This document shows positions 53,753-62,801 of a stretch of 64,000 bases of DNA, piece after piece. This stretch comes from JABDMH01 sp964428345 (lineage in GTDB: Bacteria > Bacteroidota > Bacteroidia > Chitinophagales > Saprospiraceae), in NCBI GenBank assembly GCA_964428345.1, contig CAYRYD010000006.1:103205-167204 (forward strand), in the 5' to 3' direction. The position numbers and the translations under genes are program-made. The notes beneath the pieces were generated by a model that had not been told where the DNA came from, did no database searches, and was given only the letters and a program-made list of their open reading frames with translations. Position 1 is the stretch's first letter. The number at the start of each line of letters is the position of its first letter.

Positions 53753-54727
53753 CAGTATCTATTCCATCAACTGCTCAATGACTTCACCAAAAAATCGATT
53801 ACCTTCAGCAAACCGGAACAAAAAGACAATATCCTGACTTATTCCATTCGAAATAAAGAAAATTATCAGTCGGGTATCCATCGACTGCTGAAGGGATGCC
53901 AGCAGGCAGCGATAAGATCTTTGAGTAGAAACCAGGACTTCCATACCGGTATCCACCAATGCCGAAGGTATTTAAAGATTATTCGGGCGATACTGCGTCT
54001 GTTGCGTTTCGAACTGGGAAACGATCTCTTTACGAGTGAAAATCAATTCTACCGGGATGAGGCGAGAAAATTGTCTTACCTGCGTGATCTCACGGCCATG
54101 ACCCAAACCATTGACACGATGATGAATCCCGGTCTTAAGAAATCAACTTCACTTAAACTCTCCCGGCTCAAAGACGATATCGTCAGCGAAAGAACCATCT
54201 ATGCAAAAAATCACATGCTGACAATTGAAGATATCAGAAATTCACTGGCTTCCCATCTATTGATCACCAGGCAAATCACCTGGAGCGAAGATTATTTCAG
54301 CAATACCCTGAAATCGCTCACGAGCGTCTATAAGCGATGTTATCAGGATTGTCTCTTGTGCCGGGATCAGGCTTCCAACGAAGATTTTCACGAATGGCGC
54401 AAAGCAACGAAATACCTAAGGTATCAATTACTGATTTTGAAAAATGCCTGGCCAGCCATTCTGATACCCTGGGAAAAAGAACTACATCGTCTAACCGACT
54501 TTTTAGGTGACGCCAACAATATTATTGTCCTTCAAAATTATCTAAACACGAAAAAAGAAAAATTTACAAAGAAAGAATTACATCACCTGACCACGATCTC
54601 CTTAAAGGAGTATGATCAATTAATCAGGGAGGCTAATCTAATCGGCAAGAAACTCTTTGCGGAAAGACCGAAAGCCTTCTCAGGAAGAATGGAGGTGTAT
54701 CTGACGGAATGGGGAATTTTTCAATGA
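53753..54727 (+). CDS. CHAD-domain protein with unresolved start codon
   Basis: The frame is open from the stop at 53750-53752, and the CHAD homology begins well upstream of the first usual start codon (TTG at 53921). Read in frame, YSIRNKENYQSGIHRLLKG and QDFHTGIHQCRRYLKIIR are continuous CHAD sequence. No ATG, GTG or TTG occurs before 53921; CTG at 53771 or 53834 or an ATT would be needed, or there has been a frameshift. Conserved His/Arg-rich helices (HEWRKATKYLRYQLLI) match CHAD, a domain that binds polyphosphate. No partner (CYTH, Ppk or SixA) is adjacent. Confidence 0.75.
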   Translation, partial: QYLFHQLLNDFTKKSITFSKPEQKDNILTYSIRNKENYQSGIHRLLKGCQQAAIRSLSRNQDFHTGIHQCRRYLKIIRAILRLLRFELGNDLFTSENQFYRDEARKLSYLRDLTAMTQTIDTMMNPGLKKSTSLKLSRLKDDIVSERTIYAKNHMLTIEDIRNSLASHLLITRQITWSEDYFSNTLKSLTSVYKRCYQDCLLCRDQASNEDFHEWRKATKYLRYQLLILKNAWPAILIPWEKELHRLTDFLGDANNIIVLQNYLNTKKEKFTKKELHHLTTISLKEYDQLIREANLIGKKLFAERPKAFSGRMEVYLTEWGIFQ

Positions 54728-54821
54728 CTAATCTAACTCTAACAGCAACTAAATTTTTACACCTTTCAATGCATCAATTCTGACATCATTCATTTACACA
54801 CTATACTGTTTAATTTATCAA

Positions 54822-54849
54822 GATGGCAGCAAAAAAGATTGCTGCCATC
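54822..54849. terminator. Bidirectional terminator-like hairpin between CHAD and DUF2231-like genes
   Basis: GATGGCAGCAA (54822-54832) pairs perfectly with TTGCTGCCATC (54839-54849), 11 bp with a 6-base loop, between two convergent genes. T-tracts are weak on both sides, so efficiency is uncertain. Confidence 0.55.
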
Positions 54850-54865
54850 CTGACAACTGCTCAAC

Positions 54866-55360
54866 TTAAACCTTCACTGACTCCTGAACGCCGAAATATT
54901 CAATAACAGATACCTGCTGTGTAGCCCGGATTTCCGTATGCCTTATTTGACCTCCCAAATTTCCGACTTTTGCCAACATTCCCAAAGTAATCAGGGAAGT
55001 TATCAAGGTAACCCATACTATTGACCTGGAAAAATTTGCTTTTTTCCAGATCGCAAATAAACCAGCCAAGGAGAAAACTCCTAATGTTCCCATGAACCAG
55101 ATGGCTACTTTAGCAAGCTCTTCGTGTTTTTCAATGATGCTTTCAGATACTCCCGGCAAATTCTCAATAACCTCTTCTGCTTCTTCTCCGGTTAAAAAAA
55201 CCGGAACTGTCAGAATGGCCATCAGTGCCAGCGTAGTTAAAGCGACTTTCATAATGGAATTATTTCCTGAAATCTGACCATAAGCCAGAATTCCGGTCCC
55301 TATGACTGTTCCTATGATGGGGAAATGAACCAACATTAAATGCACATGTGTTGCATCCAT
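54866..55360 (-). CDS. DUF2231-like four-helix membrane protein
   Basis: 164 residues with four membrane segments (starting near residues 10, 37, 85 and 115). The N-terminus THVHLMLVHFPIIGTVIG has two His in the first helix, and a second His-rich loop, EKHEELAK, follows helix 2, a pattern of DUF2231/haem-binding membrane proteins. It may bind haem or a metal. It is the last gene of a minus-strand group with the His-rich and Cys-rich genes, all close to a TonB receptor. Confidence 0.75.
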   Translation of the reverse strand: MDATHVHLMLVHFPIIGTVIGTGILAYGQISGNNSIMKVALTTLALMAILTVPVFLTGEEAEEVIENLPGVSESIIEKHEELAKVAIWFMGTLGVFSLAGLFAIWKKANFSRSIVWVTLITSLITLGMLAKVGNLGGQIRHTEIRATQQVSVIEYFGVQESVKV

Positions 55361-55402
55361 GATAAATACAATTTAAGAGTAGAGTTAAAAAAAATAAAAA
55401 TC

Positions 55403-55789
55403 CTAAATATTGTATTCACGGATGGGAGGTGCCCTTAATCCATTGAGTCTTACATGAAAATTTCTGACCCAGACAAACGGGTCTGTATTTTGTGGGGATA
55501 CTAAATCACTAGTACTGGGAGCCAGAATCGGTAACCAAATAATTCCTGGCAGTGTGAGGGTAATTATGTGCCCGTCTGAAGGCTGATCAGTTGCCAGATA
55601 ATTTTCGAGATTATCCTGAAAGCCATAATGAAAGGTCAGATTTAAATAATCAACCAAACCCCTGGCATTCGCATGTATGGCGGCATGCTCTTCCCAGTTC
55701 ATTTCTTCATGATGCCGGTGTGGCACGATGGCATGGAGAAAAATAATTCCTCCAACAATCAGACTCATGAATTTTCGAATACCGGGCAT
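55403..55789 (-). CDS. Small His-rich exported protein
   Basis: 128 residues from the ATG giving MPGIRKFMSL; the same frame runs on to 56149 but that part overlaps the Cys-rich gene and is not protein-like. A signal peptide (IVGGIIFLHAIV) is followed by PHRHHEEMNWEEH, a cluster of metal-binding His and acidic residues. The C-terminus ends GLRAPPIREYNI. Similar His-rich small proteins sit beside heavy-metal transport genes in Bacteroidota, so periplasmic metal binding is inferred. Confidence 0.6.
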   Translation of the reverse strand: MPGIRKFMSLIVGGIIFLHAIVPHRHHEEMNWEEHAAIHANARGLVDYLNLTFHYGFQDNLENYLATDQPSDGHIITLTLPGIIWLPILAPSTSDLVSPQNTDPFVWVRNFHVRLNGLRAPPIREYNI

Positions 55790-55958
55790 GCTAAAAAATC
55801 CTGTCCAAATATTTCTACAACGCTGAAATTCTGATCTCCATTCCCTGAATCGTAAAATAAAAGGGAAAAAATGTCCCGGAAAGCCAAACCATCCGGGCAG
55901 AGATGGTGATTTCAGCACATTCAGATAACAATAAAGTGACTGACTACCGTTCCTGGTC

Positions 55959-56168
55959 TTACAATGCTTCCAGGTAATAGCGTCTGACCAATTCATCAAA
56001 TATGGCCAGCTTAGGGCACCGACGGCACTGATCCCCTTTTTTATATTTCTTACAGCACTTCTTTTTGTAATTCTTGCATGACCAACCGTGACCGGCATCG
56101 GGAGCCGGATCAGACTTCCCTGGTTGATCGTGAAGGACTGAAGACTCACATACCGGTTTTATCATCAT
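55959..56168 (-). CDS. Small Cys/Lys-rich protein
   Basis: 69 residues from MMIKPVCESS. The C-terminal half has CKNYKKKCCKKYKKGDQC and RRCPKL, seven Cys interleaved with basic residues. This pattern is seen in short Bacteroidota proteins near metal genes and suggests metal binding or nucleic acid contact; the function is unknown. It is divergent from the FecA-like receptor gene and shares the region with an 18-bp palindrome. A TTG start 12 codons upstream is possible. Confidence 0.6.
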   Translation of the reverse strand: MMIKPVCESSVLHDQPGKSDPAPDAGHGWSCKNYKKKCCKKYKKGDQCRRCPKLAIFDELVRRYYLEAL

Positions 56169-56224
56169 GACTGCAAGATTAGCAAAAGGATCAGGGGCCT
56201 GCAATCCCCGGTTTTAGGATTCTG

Positions 56225-56242
56225 ATACCTAATATTGGGTAT
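56225..56242. promoter_or_regulatory. 18-bp near-perfect palindrome between the Cys-rich and TonB receptor genes
   Basis: ATACCTAATATTGGGTAT is its own reverse complement except for one mismatched pair (a T-G pair at positions 6 and 13). It lies between two divergent genes in an apparent metal locus and could be an operator for a metal-responsive repressor (Fur, DtxR or MarR type). The protein is not identified. Confidence 0.5.
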
Positions 56243-56344
56243 GCAGTGCACCCTAAGATTGACGGTCAGCTTTCTCAATCATTGCGATTGTCAGGCCCTG
56301 ATACGATGGGTATTTTTGCCATCAATTTCAAAGAACTCGATACC

Positions 56345-58783
56345 ATGGTTCGTACGCTGACATATTACCTGTTGTTCTTCGGCCTTCTGGTTAACACCAG
56401 CATTGAATTGGTGGCGTTCAATTTCCCGGAGCCACAGCTGGTTGTCAAAGGCATTGTCACCTCCAGGGATGCCCAACCGGTGATCGGAGCCCATATAGTG
56501 GTTTCAGGCTCACTGGTTGCTGCCGTAACCGATCTGAACGGACATTTTGAACTTCATAATCTGCACCCGGGGCATTATGTACTGGAGATCTCCGCCATTG
56601 GTTATAAAACTGTTAGTCATCCGATAGAAATTGGAGCGGCCGGAACCGCCGATATCCACATCACCTTTGAAGACGAGGAAGTGCTTATTCCGGAAATTCT
56701 GATCATCGGTAAAAGTGACCGTTTGTTTTCCCGGACTCCCGGATCGGCCTCTTACCTCAACGCCCGGGAATTAAACCTGGTCAATCCCGTTAGCGGCAAT
56801 GAAGTTTTACGCCGGAGCCCGGGCATTCATGTACCGGATGAGGAAGGCGTGGGTATGCGTGCCAACATCGGAATCCGTGGTCTCGATCCGGACCGGAGCC
56901 GCTCAGTGCTGGTGCTGGAAGATGGCATCCCGGTCGCTCTGGCACCTTATGGAGAGCCGGAGATGTATTACACACCTCCTATTGACCGGATGACGGGCAT
57001 CGAAATCCTCAAGGGAAGCGGACAAATCCTCTTTGGACCACAGACCATCGGCGGTGTCATTAATTACCAAACGATGAGCCCTCCTCTGGAATCATCCGGA
57101 AAATTGAGAATTCAGGCTGGTGAAGGTGGGTATCTGAATACCCTGTTGAATTATGGAAACACAATCCGTAAAACCGGGTTTACGGTTTCTCTCCTTAATA
57201 AAAGAGCCGACAAACTAGGTCTCACTGCCTTTGACATCACCGATCTTAACACCAAATTGCTGCTCAATCTTTCTGATCGGTCGGTCGTTTCCATTAAGAC
57301 CGGCATCTATGACGAAACCTCCAATTCCACCTATATCGGTCTCACCCAAACCATGTACGACCAGGGTAGTCAGGACTTCGTCCATATGGCTCCGGATGAC
57401 CAGCTGGATGTACGGCGGTATAGTTTAAGCGTACATCATGACTACCGGTTTAATCAGCGGTTAAAATTAAAGACCATGGCTTATGGTTACACCACTGCCC
57501 GTAACTGGAGAAGACAGGATTTTGCCTCCAACGGCAGTGATAATCAAAAACCGGGCAACTGGACCGGTGTGGTCTGGGGAGATGAATCGGTTCCGGGGGG
57601 GGCGGTGTATATGCGTAACTCTACGGGCAACCGGGACCGGCAGTTTGAAGTGGCCGGTATTGAATCCCGTCTGGAGGCCGGGTACCAATGGTGGGGTCTC
57701 GAACATGAGTTAAAAACCGGAGTCCGGTATCTCTATGAAATTGCCCATGAACAAAGGGTGAATGGCACTAAGTACAACGTCAAATCCGGCAGTCTGGTGG
57801 AAGACGAAAACCGGACGGGCAATGCCGCCAGTCTGTATGTGCAGAATCTTACCCGGATACACCAAAAACTGGACATTCACTATGGAGTCCGGATCGAACG
57901 GTTTGCCTATCAGCGGGATATTGCCAGGCGATCATTCCGGGTCAATGATCAGAATCAGGTACGTGATACCAGCATCATAAAAGACAATCAACTGACCCAG
58001 CTCATACCCGGAGCAGGTTTTACCTGGAAGCCCCTGACCAACCTTTCGATATACGGTGGGGTGCACCAGGGATTTGCCCCACCCCGTACGAAAGACGCCA
58101 TTTCCGGTTCCGGCGAAGTATACGATCTCAATGCCGAAAAAAGCCTGAATTTTGAACTGGGACTGCGGTCTCTGCCGGTGCGGGGCATCCAACTGGAAGT
58201 AACCGCATTCTATCTGGATTTCAGCAATCAGATCATACCGGTATCCGAATCCAGCGGAGGTACCGGCAGCGGCCTGGTCAATGGCGGACAGACCATTCAC
58301 AAAGGTATTGAGAGTGCAATCCGGATCAATCTGTCGGAACTGGCCGGCTGGAACCGGACCCAGGTCGAGTGGGATGCCAATATGACCAATCTGGAGGCCT
58401 ATTTTGCGGGAAAACGGGCACAGGACGGAATCTCTCTGGCCGGTAGTGCGACGCCTTATGCTCCCCGGCTGCTGCTAAACAGTGCCCTGTCCGTCCAACA
58501 TATTTCCGGACTGGGCCTGAGACTTCTGGGCAACTATGTCGGGAAACAATATGCCGACGAACAGAATACTATCGAAGCCACACCCGACGGCAGAAATGGT
58601 CTGATCCCCGCCTATCATACGGTAGATGGAAATCTGTTCTATACCAATGAACGCTGGAACACTACTTTTACCCTGGGGGTGAAAAACCTGACGAATGAAA
58701 GATACATAGCCAACCGGAGGCCACAGGGGATCCGGGTAGGTCTGCCCCGGTGGTTCAACTTTGGGGTTGAGTACCGGTTTTAG
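56345..58783 (+). CDS. TonB-dependent receptor (FecA-like)
   Basis: 812 residues from MVRTLTYYLL, a signal peptide ending near VAFNF. A carboxypeptidase-like beta domain (VVKGIVTSRDAQPVIGAHI) leads into the plug domain (VLRRSPGIHVPDEEGVGMRANIGIRGLDPDRS, with the FecA-like YGEPEMYYTPPIDRM), then a 22-strand barrel ending in RWFNFGVEYRF. Such receptors import iron-citrate or other metal chelates with TonB energy. The ligand is inferred as iron or another metal from this motif and the neighbouring His- and Cys-rich genes. No surface lipoprotein (SusD) follows, so it is not a typical glycan pair. Confidence 0.92.
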   Translation: MVRTLTYYLLFFGLLVNTSIELVAFNFPEPQLVVKGIVTSRDAQPVIGAHIVVSGSLVAAVTDLNGHFELHNLHPGHYVLEISAIGYKTVSHPIEIGAAGTADIHITFEDEEVLIPEILIIGKSDRLFSRTPGSASYLNARELNLVNPVSGNEVLRRSPGIHVPDEEGVGMRANIGIRGLDPDRSRSVLVLEDGIPVALAPYGEPEMYYTPPIDRMTGIEILKGSGQILFGPQTIGGVINYQTMSPPLESSGKLRIQAGEGGYLNTLLNYGNTIRKTGFTVSLLNKRADKLGLTAFDITDLNTKLLLNLSDRSVVSIKTGIYDETSNSTYIGLTQTMYDQGSQDFVHMAPDDQLDVRRYSLSVHHDYRFNQRLKLKTMAYGYTTARNWRRQDFASNGSDNQKPGNWTGVVWGDESVPGGAVYMRNSTGNRDRQFEVAGIESRLEAGYQWWGLEHELKTGVRYLYEIAHEQRVNGTKYNVKSGSLVEDENRTGNAASLYVQNLTRIHQKLDIHYGVRIERFAYQRDIARRSFRVNDQNQVRDTSIIKDNQLTQLIPGAGFTWKPLTNLSIYGGVHQGFAPPRTKDAISGSGEVYDLNAEKSLNFELGLRSLPVRGIQLEVTAFYLDFSNQIIPVSESSGGTGSGLVNGGQTIHKGIESAIRINLSELAGWNRTQVEWDANMTNLEAYFAGKRAQDGISLAGSATPYAPRLLLNSALSVQHISGLGLRLLGNYVGKQYADEQNTIEATPDGRNGLIPAYHTVDGNLFYTNERWNTTFTLGVKNLTNERYIANRRPQGIRVGLPRWFNFGVEYRF

Positions 58784-59384
58784 GTTGATAACAGAGCAGT
58801 ACCCAATCTGTTGTACATCCCTTTCATGGTCATTATGCCAGGCTTAGTGGTTGATCAGCAACCAATAGGGCAATGCATATGCATCCACAGATGGTTTCTG
58901 CAACATGGGGTAAAAAGGTACAACCGGGTTATGTTCCGACAGCGAAATGGACAATCAGATTAAATTATGAAAGCCCTCTTGTCAGTGATTCAGGGGTTTC
59001 TGTATCTTCCAAAAGTCAGGTACACCCGTGTACTCTATTGAAGTGCATTCTCCCCTCATCATTTGAGATCGCCTTCAACATAATTGCCCAGCATGCATAA
59101 AGGTCTGCTTCGATGCTAAGACCGTCCTCCTCATTATTGTTAAAAAGCGATCTATTTTGACTACCCGCGGAACTATTCCGGTCCGTATCTGTTTGATTGA
59201 GTTATTGGAGGTAAAACTTCAGTTAACGTTTTGACATTGGGCAACAATTTAACCTGCAGATTTTCTCTTCTCTCCTAACCGTTTGTAAGAAACAAGATTT
59301 TCCTGTTAAGTCTTTCTCTTTGTCGTAATCAGATGACCTCCAATCATCTGATGTCTATTTTTTCAATAGTAAATTATCTTTAGA
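58784..59384. other. 601-base region between the TonB receptor and RRM genes
   Basis: No supported gene. It holds a perfect 12-bp palindrome (ATGCATATGCAT, 58873-58884) and a hairpin at 59328-59352 (ATCAGATGA / TCATCTGAT with loop CCTCCAA) close to the RRM start. TATCTTTA lies directly before the RRM ATG, a near match to the -7 element. A possible 75-residue frame at 58873-59100 has no recognisable features and I do not call it. Confidence 0.4.
59328..59352 (+). promoter_or_regulatory. Hairpin in the RRM gene leader with CCTCC in its loop
   Basis: A perfect 9-bp stem (59328-59336 with 59344-59352) around the loop CCTCCAA, then a T-rich stretch, 32 bases upstream of the RRM ATG. The loop is complementary to a Shine-Dalgarno sequence. 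A leader control element is possible; a weak terminator is the alternative. Confidence 0.45.
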
Positions 59385-59657
59385 ATGAACATTTTTGTAG
59401 CAAAGCTCGACTATGGTGTCGACAATGACAACCTTCGTAGTCTTTTCGAAAAATATGGTGAAGTCATTTCTGCCAATGTAATTACCGATCAATATTCCGG
59501 AAAATCCAGAGGATTTGGTTTTGTGGAGATGCGCGAGGAAGAACAGGCACGAACTGCTATCCGAAACCTCAATAATACGGAGGTAGAAGGTCGATCCATT
59601 GTTGTGAAGGAAGCCGAGAAAAGAGAACATACTCCCCGATCCAATAACAGATGGTAA
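59385..59657 (+). CDS. RRM-type RNA-binding protein
   Basis: 90 residues, a single RNA recognition motif. RNP2 is NIFVAKLDYG at residues 2-11, and RNP1 is KSRGFGFVEM near residues 45-54, with the Phe pair that stacks on RNA. A short basic tail (KREHTPRSNNRW) follows. Small RRM proteins of this kind are abundant RNA chaperones in Bacteroidota and are often cold- or stress-regulated. The long leader with a hairpin fits post-transcriptional control. Confidence 0.95.
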   Translation: MNIFVAKLDYGVDNDNLRSLFEKYGEVISANVITDQYSGKSRGFGFVEMREEEQARTAIRNLNNTEVEGRSIVVKEAEKREHTPRSNNRW

Positions 59658-59937
59658 TCAAGAAAAGGAACTTACCTGATAGTTACCGTGAGTGAATAGA
59701 TAAATTCACCCAAAATCAGTATAACTCCGGGAAAGTTTCCAAATCAGGTATTTATCCAGCGAATGAATGAGCCAATGTTTTTTTGAGATTTAGTTTTGGT
59801 TTTTTCAGAATCAGAAATATTCATGTCAAATTGACTTATTCATCGCTGGCTGAATCCTGTATAGCCCACCCTTCTCTAATGTGACTTGTTTCTGGCAACC
59901 CCCGGAATAGTGATCCCCAAGACTATTCCCTCTATAA

Positions 59938-61020
59938 GTGACATTAAATCAACTGGTTGCTATCATATTGAATTGTAAACTCAACACCCTTGCAAGATCA
60001 TCAAATAGTGGAATCGCAGAAAGACTGGCGATCGATCCTTCAAAAACATCAAAGACCGGACACAAAAAAGCGGTCCTCCAACTCATCAATTCTTATTTGC
60101 CTTTCCTGCGTATCTGGGTTCTAATGTATTTCAGTCTGAACTGGTCTTATTGGATCACCGTGGGCATGGCAACTGTCAACGCCTTTTTTATGGTAAGAAT
60201 ATTTGTCATCCAGCACGATTGCAGTCATTAATCATTTTTGAAATCCAGAAAATTAAACAATGTTATTGGACTCGTTTCAAGTTTTTTAGCTCGATACCCT
60301 TTAAAATTTTGGAGCAAAACCCATAATGCCCATCATACACATAATGGACAACTCGAACACCGGGGTCTGGGAGACATCTATTATCTGACCACCGAAGAAT
60401 AAGGGGTTTTGCCTCGCTGGACAAAGATCCGGTAACGTATCTTCAGGAACCCGGTCATGCTCTTTTTGGTCGTACCGGTCGCATATCTGACCGTGACATT
60501 GAGATTTCCCTTTATGAAATTAAAAGGCTGGAATAAAATTCGCTGGTCTTATTATCTGAATGATCAAGGCTGGAATGCTAAATCCGATACCACAGAGAAA
60601 TCCTATGATCCTGTGATTCTAAAAATCTACCCTGGGCTGTCGCTCTTCAGACCTGTGCCGTGTAGTTATCCGGAAATTTTCTCTATTCCCTGGTTCGGGC
60701 TCTGTTAAACCGAAACGGTCATCGATACGGTCCAAGGAGTCATGACCCCTTGGAGACAAATGTAAGGGTAATTTAATGGTTTCTGGCAGTCTATGCAGGA
60801 TTAGCAAACCTTTTGGGCTTGTAAAAATTTCTGATGGTGCACATTCCAGTTCTGGTCATCTTTGGCATTATCGCTTTCTGGTTCCATTAGAGGGAGTACT
60901 TTCTTCAAACTTCCCAAGAAGATTCAGGAATCCCGACATGTCATTGATCCTTTGAAAACAAACACGCTGAGCACTCATTACATCAAAGGTGGTTCCGCGG
61001 ATCAGAAAAATGCCTCCTAA
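59938..61020 (+). pseudogene. Decayed membrane fatty acid desaturase
   Basis: The frame starts at 59938 (GTG) with desaturase-like sequence FLRIWVLMYFSLNWSYWIT and the first His box IQHDCSH, then meets a stop at 60229. It continues in the same frame (SFLKSRKLNNVIGLVSSF, second His box HNAHHTHNGQLEHRGLGDI) to stops at 60400 and 60433. LRFPFMKLKGWNKIRWS follows, then an insert of about 200 bases. Further out, in other frames, NLMV, AVYAGLANLLGL, VHIPVLVIFGIIAFWF and SIRGSTFFKLPKKIQ mark the remaining pieces. Two deletions have removed the HQHE box and the C-terminal HHxHH box. At least three nonsense codons, several frameshifts, one insertion and two deletions are present, so it cannot be functional. 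Confidence 0.88.
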
Positions 61021-61119
61021 ACAATAATCCAGTTATTCAGAACAATAATGCTACTCCAACTTACCGCACCACCCGAGATTTCGGTTTGAGAATTTGTTCA
61101 ACACAAACCGGACCACCTC

Positions 61120-61524
61120 ATGCACACTTTCATTGATAAAATCCGGCATCAGATTGATCTGGTCTATCAAGATGAGTCGTTGAAAGCGACCAGTCTGCAC
61201 CATCACCTCCAGATGTCGCGGTCAGCCCTGCATTATAAACTAAAAAAATATACCGGTTTGTCTACTGCGCGCTACCTCAGCCGCTTCCGGATTGCAAAGG
61301 CAAGCCAAATGCTGATCGAATCAACAGATCCGGTAAAAGTCATTGCCTATCAGGTAGGATTTCGAGACCCCAATTACTTCAGCCGGGTATTTAAAATCGA
61401 AACAGGATACTCTCCCCGGGATTATCGCAATCAGTACTTTATGAACAATAGTGCTTCAGATCGGTACAATAGTGCTAATGACAATAAAGAGATATCCGGA
61501 GATTTAACATTCACCCGCATTTAA
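61120..61524 (+). CDS. AraC-type DNA-binding-domain-only regulator
   Basis: 134 residues consisting almost entirely of one AraC/XylS double helix-turn-helix (SLHHHLQMSRSALHYKLKKYTGLS, then VKVIAYQVGFRDPNYFSRVFK and GYSPRDYR). There is no sensor domain. The in-frame sequence upstream of the ATG goes to a stop after ten codons, so no larger protein is encoded. The segment resembles the C-terminal output domain of the hybrid kinase at the window end. It may be a stand-alone regulator, or a fragment of a former hybrid kinase left beside the desaturase pseudogene. Confidence 0.85.
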   Translation: MHTFIDKIRHQIDLVYQDESLKATSLHHHLQMSRSALHYKLKKYTGLSTARYLSRFRIAKASQMLIESTDPVKVIAYQVGFRDPNYFSRVFKIETGYSPRDYRNQYFMNNSASDRYNSANDNKEISGDLTFTRI

Positions 61525-61601
61525 TTTCTCAGGCGAGACACTCACAAATTCAAATAGTCATGTGAAATAAATTCTTTAATCAACTTAAACAACTCAAAAC
61601 G

Positions 61602-62801
61602 ATGAGAAAGACACTCCTACTCCCCTTCATCACATTATTGGTGATTGCCTGTCAAAAAGAACAAACCCTGAAACCATCCCAGGATTCCAATCCAACCCAC
61701 CTACTCCCCAATTCCATCAAAACTCCGGATGACGTTTTTTCTTTCCTGGCCCGGGAAATGCCGGAAGTCTACACCCCCGTGGAAATCAGCCGGCTCAGAA
61801 CCATACTGGCTGATGTTCCCGAAAATAGCCATCAGCGAAATACCGGTATGACGGTAGAACTCCCGGCTGGCTCCGTCGATGGCCTCCAGGCTGCAGTGGA
61901 TGCTGCCGGAGATGGTGGTACGGTCATCGTGAAAGCCGGAGAGCATACCGAAAATGGATTGGTCACCATTGGACACAGGATAAATCTCATAGGTGAATCA
62001 GGTGCCAGACTTATTCTGGACAATGCTATTATACAGGCATTTCCTACACAATTAACTGGTGGCATACATTTAAAAAACGGACCAGGTTCCCGGATTAAGA
62101 ACATCGAGTTTGTAGCTTCTTCCGGTGGTGCCGGATCCGCCCTATTTATTGAAGAATCGGATTATAGTGTCATAGCACAAAATTCATTTACCAATTTTCA
62201 ATACGCAATAATGGTGGTTTCCAGCAACAGAACTACAGTCAGGAAAAATCAGATATTTGGCGATCCGGCTCTGATTCTGTCTCCGGAAAATCTTGGGATT
62301 ACCATCGTGAGCGGCCACTCCTGCAGTGTGCTGGACAACTATGTCACCGGAATGACTTTTGGCATCTGGTATTGTGACCGGGGAGGCATTGGCTGGGGCA
62401 ATGAAACCAATGGAAACTTCTATGGCCAAATTCTATGCAAAGTTCCCGAAGGAGGTTACTTCAGTGCCGATGGTAATCCGTTTTTTGCCGAACAACCAGG
62501 GCATCGATGGTTACTGGCTTTAAACAGCTCCAATGATAATTTATATGGCGGTATTGTTGTCATTGACGGCGCTTTCCAGAATACCTTGTTGGCCAATAAA
62601 GGCTCAGGTAACGGTGCTTATGATGTAGACCTGGTAGGGCCAACCATGCGATTCGGATTTTTTACTCCGACTTCCTCCAGAAATCAGGTGTGGGCCTACG
62701 CCGGACAAGTCATCAAAGATTGTGGTGAAAACAACAGGGTCATGGGAGGCACATTGGTCGATACGAGCCTTGATCCTTGCGACAATGTGGAAGAACCATA
62801 A
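61602..62801 (+). CDS. Right-handed beta-helix lipoprotein
   Basis: 399 residues with a lipobox (LLVIAC followed by QKEQ). After a linker, the chain has a pectin-lyase-like parallel beta-helix start (SVDGLQAAVDAAGDGGTVIVKAGEHTE) and repeats such as GGIHLKNGPGSRIKNIEF and ITIVSGHSCSVLDNYVTGM. These proteins often bind or cut polysaccharide, but no catalytic residues are identified. It is followed by two strong hairpins in a 325-base gap. Confidence 0.85.
   Translation: MRKTLLLPFITLLVIACQKEQTLKPSQDSNPTHLLPNSIKTPDDVFSFLAREMPEVYTPVEISRLRTILADVPENSHQRNTGMTVELPAGSVDGLQAAVDAAGDGGTVIVKAGEHTENGLVTIGHRINLIGESGARLILDNAIIQAFPTQLTGGIHLKNGPGSRIKNIEFVASSGGAGSALFIEESDYSVIAQNSFTNFQYAIMVVSSNRTTVRKNQIFGDPALILSPENLGITIVSGHSCSVLDNYVTGMTFGIWYCDRGGIGWGNETNGNFYGQILCKVPEGGYFSADGNPFFAEQPGHRWLLALNSSNDNLYGGIVVIDGAFQNTLLANKGSGNGAYDVDLVGPTMRFGFFTPTSSRNQVWAYAGQVIKDCGENNRVMGGTLVDTSLDPCDNVEEP

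Noticed and set aside
55790..56149. N-terminal extension of the His-rich protein frame
   Set aside because: It overlaps the Cys-rich gene and shows no protein-like pattern; the signal peptide starts only at the internal ATG.
58873..59100. 75-residue open frame after the TonB receptor gene
   Set aside because: No domain, signal or conserved look; the composition resembles random sequence, and there is no promoter or ribosome site for it.
60457..60708. Separate 83-residue gene inside the desaturase region
   Set aside because: Its first half is desaturase sequence in the same frame as the upstream pieces; it is part of the pseudogene.
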